Shown: positions 54,880-64,000 of the stretch, piece by piece
Numbering within the stretch: position 1 is the first letter of the stretch
How the letters are laid out: every line of letters begins with the position of its first letter
Source: Actinacidiphila fildesensis
GTDB lineage: Bacteria > Actinomycetota > Actinomycetes > Streptomycetales > Streptomycetaceae
Assembly (NCBI RefSeq): GCF_042652185.1
Contig: NZ_JBHSIX010000038.1
Length of the DNA stretch: 64,000 nt
Reading direction: 5' to 3' (one strand)
Notes under the pieces: generated by a model
Seen by the model: only the letters and a program-made list of their open reading frames with translations
Databases searched by the model: none
What the model was told of the DNA's origin: nothing
Translations under genes and position numbers: made by a program

Positions 54880-55920
54880 TCACTTGACCGCGCTGATCAC
54901 GCCGTGCGGGGTCCACCGGCCGCCTGGGAGCCGCTCGGCCTTCGCGAATCCGGCCGCGGCGAACCACTCCTCGTACTGGCCCCAGCGATAGATGGTGCTG
55001 CTCGCGGCGGGCAGGGTCGCGAAGTAGACGTTGTCGAGCGCCGCGTACAGGGGTCCGTCGCCGCTGTCGTCGGACATGGCGTTGAACACCAGCACCCGTC
55101 CGCCGTCCGGCAGGGCCGCGTAGGCCTTGCCCAGCAGGCGCACGTTCTGCTCCGGCGACCAGATCACCAGCTGGTTGGCGAACAACACGCAGTCGTGCCC
55201 TGCGGGGTAGGCGTCGGCGAAGATGTCGGCCTCGCGTACGGAGATCCGGTCGCTCAGGCCGTGCTCGGCTACCTTGCGGCGGGCGATCTCCACGGTCCCC
55301 GGCAGGTCGAGGACGGTGAACTCGACCCCCGGATTCGCCTGTGCGAGGGCGATGGCGTTCACACCGTCGCCGCCGCCGACGTCGAGTACCCGGCGCACTC
55401 CGGTCAGGTCGGCCTTCTCGAGCAGGATGGGGTTCGACAGCCGGGACCAGGACCGCATGCAGCGGTAGAACAGCTGCTCCAGGTCCGGATCGGCCGACAG
55501 CCGGTGGTACAGGTCGGTGCCGGTTCCCTTGACCCGCCGCAGGCCGATGTTGGTATTGGCGCGCAGTGAGTCCGTGAAGTCGACTTCGGCGGGGCGCACG
55601 ATCCGCTCCTCGTACTCGATGAGGTCCTCGATGATGTCCCACGTTCCGTCCGCGAACATGCCGCTCAGGACATCGGCGTTGCGGTAGAGGTCGTCCTGGC
55701 GGGTCGTCAGCTGCAGCGCGGTGGTGCCCAGGAGCAGGATCTGGGTCGGGCGGTCCGCCAGACCGAGCTCTTCCCCGATCTCCTGCGCCGTCAGCCCCGG
55801 CTTCTGGTGGAGGAGCGGGAACAGGCCCAGGTTGCGGCCGGCGTTGAGCATCTGGAAGGCCGACGAACCGAAGAGGATCTGGACCAGACCATCGGTGGTG
55901 AGCGGGGACGGGTCTGACAT
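54880..55920 (-). CDS. acmL: SAM methyltransferase for the aromatic precursor (AcmL-like)
   Basis: 346 residues of the plant-type O-methyltransferase fold: an N-terminal winged-helix dimerisation domain (FGSSAFQMLNAGRNLGLFPL) and a C-terminal SAM domain (RRVLDVGGGDGVNAIALAQA, then FTVLDLPG). In actinomycin biosynthesis the homologue C-methylates 3-hydroxykynurenine at C4. Position beside kynureninase supports that. ATG 55920 has GGAG 6 bases upstream. Confidence 0.88.
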   Translation of the reverse strand: MSDPSPLTTDGLVQILFGSSAFQMLNAGRNLGLFPLLHQKPGLTAQEIGEELGLADRPTQILLLGTTALQLTTRQDDLYRNADVLSGMFADGTWDIIEDLIEYEERIVRPAEVDFTDSLRANTNIGLRRVKGTGTDLYHRLSADPDLEQLFYRCMRSWSRLSNPILLEKADLTGVRRVLDVGGGDGVNAIALAQANPGVEFTVLDLPGTVEIARRKVAEHGLSDRISVREADIFADAYPAGHDCVLFANQLVIWSPEQNVRLLGKAYAALPDGGRVLVFNAMSDDSGDGPLYAALDNVYFATLPAASSTIYRWGQYEEWFAAAGFAKAERLPGGRWTPHGVISAVK

Positions 55921-55984
55921 GGCTACTCCGTATCGGATGAGGTGGAGGGGTTCGGGGGCGAGGCGCTGGGCATCGACCGGGATG

Positions 55985-57247
55985 TCATGTCACTCGGGCC
56001 AGACCGGCAGGCCGGGACAGATAGGTCCGCCGTTCGGCGACCTCGCGGAGGCGGTCCATCGCGTCCCAGATCTCGGTGTACCGGGTGTAGAGCGGGGACG
56101 GTCCGAGCCGCAGCCGGTCCGGGGTCCGGTAGTCGCTGATGACCTTCGCGTCCGCAGCGAGCGTCTGGCAGATCCGCCAGGCGTCCGGGTGGTGCAGCGA
56201 CACATGTGAACCGCGCTGCTCCGCCGCGGTAGGTGAGGCCGGTCTGAATCCCAGCGGGGTCAGCCAGGCAGCTGCCAGATCGGCGACCAGCTGGCTCAGG
56301 AGCAGGCCCTTGGCCCGGATCTGAGCCACACCGGCCTGCTCGACAAGGGTGAGACCCGGGTCGATTGCCGCCAGCGACAGCAGCGGTGGTGTGCTCACCA
56401 AGAACCGCTCGATGCCGGGTACGGGGTCGTAGGAGGGGCCCATCCGGAACTGATCCCGCTGTCCGAACCAGCCCCAGATCGGCTGCCGTAGCTGGGTCTG
56501 TACCTCACGTCGCACATAGAGGTAGGCGGGTGAGCCCGGTCCGCCGTTGAGGTACTTGTACGTGCAGCCGACGGCGAGCTCCGCGCCGGTCGCCGCCAGT
56601 TCCACGGGAACGGCTCCGGCCGCGTGCGACAGGTCCCACAGGACCCGGGTGCCGACCGAGCGGGCCAGCTCGTTCACCCTCGCCATGTCCAGCAGCGCGC
56701 CGCTGCGGTACGACACCAGCGAGAGCACCACCAGCGCGACGTCCTGGTCCAGGGCGGAGCGCAACCGGTCGAGGTCGATGCCGCCGTCGAGGTCGGAGGG
56801 GACATGGTGCAGGCGCAGCCCGCGCTGCGCGGCCAGGCCCTGCAGGACGTACCGGTTGGTCGGGAAGTCTTCGGCGTCCATCAGGACGGTACCGCGCCCC
56901 GGCGCGGCCTCCAGCGCGGCGCCGGCCAGCTTGTACAGGTTGACCGACGTGGAGTCGGAGACCACCACCTCACCGGAGCGGGCCCCGAGCACGTGCTCGG
57001 CGAGACGGTCACCGAGCCGGCTGCCCCAGTCGATCCAGTCCTGCCAGGAACGCACCAGCCCCTCGCCCCAGCCCTGCTCCACCACCGCGCGCAGGTGGTC
57101 CGGGGTGGCCGTGGGCATTCTGCCCAGCGAGTTGCCGTCCAGATAGATCAGCTCCGGGTCGGCGATGACGAACCGCTCACGAAACGCGGCCAGGGGATCG
57201 GCCGCGTCCAGCTCCTCGGCCGCCGCGCGAGGGATGCCGCCTTCCAT
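55985..57247 (-). CDS. acmH: Kynureninase (AcmH-like)
   Basis: 420 residues, PLP-dependent aminotransferase class V fold. Visible: YLDGNSLGRMP, WDLSHAAGAVPV (Asp contacting PLP) and the cofactor lysine in GCTYKYLNGGPGSPAYLYV, then WFGQRDQF. It cleaves (4-methyl-3-hydroxy)kynurenine to the anthranilate and alanine. ATG 57247 has AAGGAG 5 bases upstream. The gap to the dioxygenase gene holds two tandem copies of a 15-mer (57267-57296) and no gene. Confidence 0.92.
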   Translation of the reverse strand: MEGGIPRAAAEELDAADPLAAFRERFVIADPELIYLDGNSLGRMPTATPDHLRAVVEQGWGEGLVRSWQDWIDWGSRLGDRLAEHVLGARSGEVVVSDSTSVNLYKLAGAALEAAPGRGTVLMDAEDFPTNRYVLQGLAAQRGLRLHHVPSDLDGGIDLDRLRSALDQDVALVVLSLVSYRSGALLDMARVNELARSVGTRVLWDLSHAAGAVPVELAATGAELAVGCTYKYLNGGPGSPAYLYVRREVQTQLRQPIWGWFGQRDQFRMGPSYDPVPGIERFLVSTPPLLSLAAIDPGLTLVEQAGVAQIRAKGLLLSQLVADLAAAWLTPLGFRPASPTAAEQRGSHVSLHHPDAWRICQTLAADAKVISDYRTPDRLRLGPSPLYTRYTEIWDAMDRLREVAERRTYLSRPAGLARVT

Positions 57248-57360
57248 TGCTGCTCCTTGTCTGTCGTGTGGCTGGGCAGGTTGTGGCTGGGCAGGTCGTG
57301 TCCTGCGGGATCCTTCGCTGTGCCGCTCGCGGGTGCCGAACGCCTGATGCCGCGCGTCGG

Positions 57361-58260
57361 TCAGAGCGTCGAGCGCACCGCCCACAGTTCCGGGAAGAAG
57401 CGGTGCTCGCTGATCCGGGCCAGCCAGGACACGCCGTCGGTGCCGCCGGTGCCCGGTTTGGCGCCCAGCATCCGTTGCACGGTCACCAGGTGGGTGTAGC
57501 GCCAGCGGGCGAACTGGTCAGCGGTGTCCATGAGTGCCTCGGCGAGCAGATGCAGGTCACGGTGACGGATCGGATCCTGGTACACCGCCCGCCAGGCCGC
57601 CTCGACCTCCTCGCCGGCCCGATACGGCTGCGCGGCGTCACGGGCCGGGACGTCGTCCCCAGCCAGCAGCCCACGGCGGGCCAGCAGCGCGAGCGCCTCG
57701 TCGTACAGACTCGGCTCGTGCAGTTGATTCAGCACCTCGTGGTAGGTGACCGAGCCGCGGTGCGGCTCCACCATCCCCGGGTTCTTGTTGCCGAGCAGGA
57801 ACTCCAACCGCCGGTAGCCGGCCGACTGGAAACCGGACGCGGAACCGAGGACGTCCCGGAACTCGGCGAACTCCACGGGCGACAGTACGGAGAACGTCTC
57901 CCAGGACACCAGAAGGACCTGCTGCACCCGGGCCGATCGGCGCAGTGTCCACAGCGCGTCGTCGAGCTGGTCCTTGCGCAACTGGTCACGCGACGTGCTG
58001 AATTCTGTGTGCAGCAGCTTGAACAGCAGCTCCTTGACCTGGCTCATGATGATGAAGCCCGGCTCGGTGTCCGCCGTGCTGAGCGGATGCTGCAGCGCAA
58101 GCAACGCATCCATCTGCGCGTAGTGCGCGTATGCGGTGCTGCCCGGAGGTGACGCGTCCGACGGCTGAACCGTCGGCGCGGCCACCGTGGCGTCCTTCGG
58201 GTGCGCTGGTGCGCCGCCGGTGAACGGGCACCCGGTGCCGGCGCTCTGCTCGGCGGTCAT
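57361..58260 (-). CDS. acmG: Tryptophan 2,3-dioxygenase (AcmG-like)
   Basis: 299 residues. The family blocks are AYAHYAQMDALLALQHPLS, the substrate-pocket helix GFIIMSQVKELLFKLLHTEF and the haem-ligand helix WRYTHLVTVQRMLG followed by KPGTGGTDGVSWL and FPELWAVRS. It opens the indole ring of Trp to N-formylkynurenine. The pocket His of typical enzymes (VHQ) is Ser here (MSQ). A Cys/Gly/Ala-rich N-terminal 35 residues is unusual. ATG overlaps the stop of the formamidase gene (ATGA). Confidence 0.92.
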   Translation of the reverse strand: MTAEQSAGTGCPFTGGAPAHPKDATVAAPTVQPSDASPPGSTAYAHYAQMDALLALQHPLSTADTEPGFIIMSQVKELLFKLLHTEFSTSRDQLRKDQLDDALWTLRRSARVQQVLLVSWETFSVLSPVEFAEFRDVLGSASGFQSAGYRRLEFLLGNKNPGMVEPHRGSVTYHEVLNQLHEPSLYDEALALLARRGLLAGDDVPARDAAQPYRAGEEVEAAWRAVYQDPIRHRDLHLLAEALMDTADQFARWRYTHLVTVQRMLGAKPGTGGTDGVSWLARISEHRFFPELWAVRSTL

Positions 58261-59159
58261 GTCGTGCTCCCTTCCAGTCCCATCTGCGCGAGGACGGCGC
58301 TCCCGAGCCGTGACGTGCGGACCCCCAGGTCGTAGGGAAGGTCGAAGTGATTGCGCCGGTCCGCGACGACCTCCGTCACCGCTGTCCGGGGCCGCAGCGC
58401 CCCCACCATCCGTTCGTGCTGCCGGATGTACTCCTCGGTCTCGTTGCCGCCGCGGGCGACCACGACCTTGGCCGGCCGCGCCGGCAGCAGAAGCAGCGGG
58501 CTGTTGCGCAGCGCCGCGGCCTCGTCCAGGCGCAGCGCCTCATTGACGTAGGACAGCCGGACGGGTTCGAGGTCGTAGATGCCGCTCAGCAGGACCGCTC
58601 CGGCGATCCGGCCGGACACGTCCGGGCCGTCGAACGGATCAGGCAGCAGCGCCATCGCGGCCAGCTGGGCGCCGGCCGAGGTCCCGCACAGGTGGAGGCG
58701 GTCCGGGGCGAATCCGAGTCCGTCCGCGTGCCGCAGCAGCCAGTCCACGCTGCGGCGCACCATCCCCGCCATCGTGTCGAGCCCGACATCAGGCGCCAGC
58801 CCGTACTCGACCACGGCGACCGCCGCGCCCGCCGCGAGCAGTGGCGGTGCCGGGAAGGCCGAATCGGCCCGGCCGAGCGCCTGCCAGTTCCCGCCGTGCA
58901 CGAAGACCAGCAGGGGCGGGCGTCCCGTACCCGTACCCGTACTCGTGCTCGTGCTCGTGCCGGGAAAGTAGTCGAGCGTCTCGGCGGGATGCGGTCCGTA
59001 GGCGAGACCGGTGAGCACTGGATGGTCGTGGCGGGCAGCTTCGCTCAGCCGCCGGTACTCGTCCAGATAGGCCGGCAGACTGCGCACGCGGGAGCTCGGC
59101 GAGTACTGCCGGTCCAGCGTGGCCCGATTCATGCCCCGGTACACGACGACGCCGGTCAT
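58257..59159 (-). CDS. acmF: Kynurenine formamidase, alpha/beta-hydrolase type (AcmF-like)
   Basis: 300 residues. Oxyanion motif VHGGNWQAL, nucleophile elbow LCGTSAGAQLA, and the acid and His in the last third (VADRRNHFDLPYDLG). It hydrolyses N-formylkynurenine to kynurenine, directly before kynureninase in the pathway. A TSTSTSTGTGTG stretch before the oxyanion strand is encoded by a hexamer repeat. ATG 59159 is chosen; GTG 59168 is possible. Coupled to the dioxygenase by overlapping stop and start. Confidence 0.9.
   Translation of the reverse strand: MTGVVVYRGMNRATLDRQYSPSSRVRSLPAYLDEYRRLSEAARHDHPVLTGLAYGPHPAETLDYFPGTSTSTSTGTGTGRPPLLVFVHGGNWQALGRADSAFPAPPLLAAGAAVAVVEYGLAPDVGLDTMAGMVRRSVDWLLRHADGLGFAPDRLHLCGTSAGAQLAAMALLPDPFDGPDVSGRIAGAVLLSGIYDLEPVRLSYVNEALRLDEAAALRNSPLLLLPARPAKVVVARGGNETEEYIRQHERMVGALRPRTAVTEVVADRRNHFDLPYDLGVRTSRLGSAVLAQMGLEGSTT
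58924..58960 (-). repeat. Hexanucleotide repeat inside the formamidase gene
   Basis: On the plus strand about three CCCGTA units followed by three CTCGTG units; in frame these encode alternating Thr-Gly and Thr-Ser. Unit length 6 keeps the frame, so copy-number change only alters loop length. Confidence 0.85.
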
Positions 59160-59198
59160 CGCCGCCACCCCGTCAGCTGTGATGCGTTGCCCATCCGC

Positions 59199-59831
59199 TC
59201 AGCCCCGCAGACCGTGGACGGCGGAGGCGTGCTCGTACACCTTGGTCAAGAGCGGGTCGACGCCGTGTGCCGAATTCCGGTAGCGGATCCCGAAACGGCG
59301 TGCATACTCCTCGAACCAGTCTCTGCGATCGGCCAGGAACAGCACGTCGTGGATGGCCATCGAGCGGATCGCCACCATCGGCACCGGGGCCCAACTGACC
59401 TCGAATGCCGGGTTGCGGGCCGCCTTCTCACGGCACTTCTCGTGGAACTGCCCGAGCATCAGCCCGCGGCGCACGCTCTCGGGCTTCAGCGCGCTGTGCG
59501 CGGCGTCCAGCAGGTGCAGGTGCTCGGGCGGCAGGTCCGGCAGTACGAGGAGGAGTGAGCGAAGGTTCGGATTGCCCGCCTTCCAGCCGACCTCGCTGAA
59601 CTCGTCGAGACCGCAGCGGACGATCTCGTCGATGAGCGCCTGGCTCGGGGTGAGTCCGACGAGTCTGACTCTGATCTCCAGTGCGTCGGCGTCCTGGGCC
59701 GGGGCGACGAACGGGCACACCGGACCGGATCGCCCGAGTTCGCTGTGCGGTTGCCGGATGTAGCCGCTGAGCCAGCCCTCAACGGCCTCCAACGTTTTGT
59801 CCAGGTCGACAGAGAGCACGTCGGTCAACAT
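59199..59831 (-). CDS. acmE: DUF6875-type protein of the actinomycin cluster (AcmE-like)
   Basis: 210 residues, no signal peptide or membrane helix. It begins DLDKTLEAVEGWLSGYI and has VCPFVAPAQD (conserved Cys-Pro-Phe), LLVLPDLPPEHLHLLD, GLMLGQFHEKC and IRSMAIHDVLFLADR. I recognise it as the uncharacterised protein found between the last synthetase gene and the formamidase gene in actinomycin clusters. No function is established. The gene lies 57 bases after the synthetase start-side end of this operon and just upstream of the formamidase gene. Confidence 0.7.
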   Translation of the reverse strand: MLTDVLSVDLDKTLEAVEGWLSGYIRQPHSELGRSGPVCPFVAPAQDADALEIRVRLVGLTPSQALIDEIVRCGLDEFSEVGWKAGNPNLRSLLLVLPDLPPEHLHLLDAAHSALKPESVRRGLMLGQFHEKCREKAARNPAFEVSWAPVPMVAIRSMAIHDVLFLADRRDWFEEYARRFGIRYRNSAHGVDPLLTKVYEHASAVHGLRG

Positions 59832-59888
59832 CGAAATCAGTCCTCGCAGACAGTGAGTGGAAGGAACCTCAAGTGCGGCCGGCGGGCG

Positions 59889-64000
<4,112 letters not shown>

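Overview
The window is high-GC actinomycete DNA, almost certainly a Streptomyces chromosome. The signs are strong third-position GC, GTG starts behind GGAGG-type ribosome sites, a WXG100/EccC locus, a SpoIIE-type phosphatase, XRE-DUF5753 and TetR regulators, and secreted lectins. It reads as accessory or arm-like DNA: short operons, several broken genes, many resistance determinants, and part of a secondary-metabolite cluster running off the right end.

Left part (1-9.6 kb): the end of an aquaporin-type channel, then an orphan type VII (ESX-like) secretion locus. A membrane-anchored protein with a ricin-type trefoil points left. A WXG100 protein, a three-ATPase EccC, a second Esx-like protein and a hydrophobic putative substrate point right. 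EccC carries an apparent 1-base loss in a run of G. From 9.6 to 19.7 kb come a VOC protein, an ECF42-type sigma factor overlapping its DGPF partner, a GAF-SpoIIE phosphatase, a luciferase-domain protein, a fused E1/transketolase-like enzyme, a blasticidin-S-deaminase-like protein, a secreted lectin and a serpin fragment.

Middle (20-39.4 kb): a second VOC protein and a second secreted lectin; a stress group (flavohemoglobin, alcohol dehydrogenase overlapping a tandem universal stress protein, PPK2, another stress protein); an ice-binding-family surface protein; an XRE regulator; remnants of an MFS pump and an isochorismatase; a GNAT, a TMEM175-type channel, a secreted protein-arginine deiminase, a decayed hydrolase with a 14-bp tandem repeat; and a rifamycin phosphotransferase (rph) with its rifamycin-associated element upstream.

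Right part (39.7-64 kb): two regions. The first (40-46 kb) is a compact locus of a PAS-LuxR-type regulator, an MFS transporter, a dikinase-like protein with its phospho-histidine domain before the ATP domain, and an ATP-grasp ligase. I do not recognise its product; it is the best candidate here for an undescribed pathway. The second (46.3-64 kb) matches one half of an actinomycin-type cluster: UvrA-like protein plus ABC exporter for self-resistance, a siderophore-interacting-type reductase, a TetR regulator with two operator-like sites, an LmbU-type activator, ferredoxin and P450, then the tryptophan-to-4-methyl-3-hydroxyanthranilate genes (methyltransferase, kynureninase, tryptophan dioxygenase, kynurenine formamidase), a DUF6875 protein, and the last module of a peptide synthetase ending in a thioesterase. 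That terminal adenylation domain carries residues I read as a glycine code, not the valine code expected for the last residue of actinomycin.
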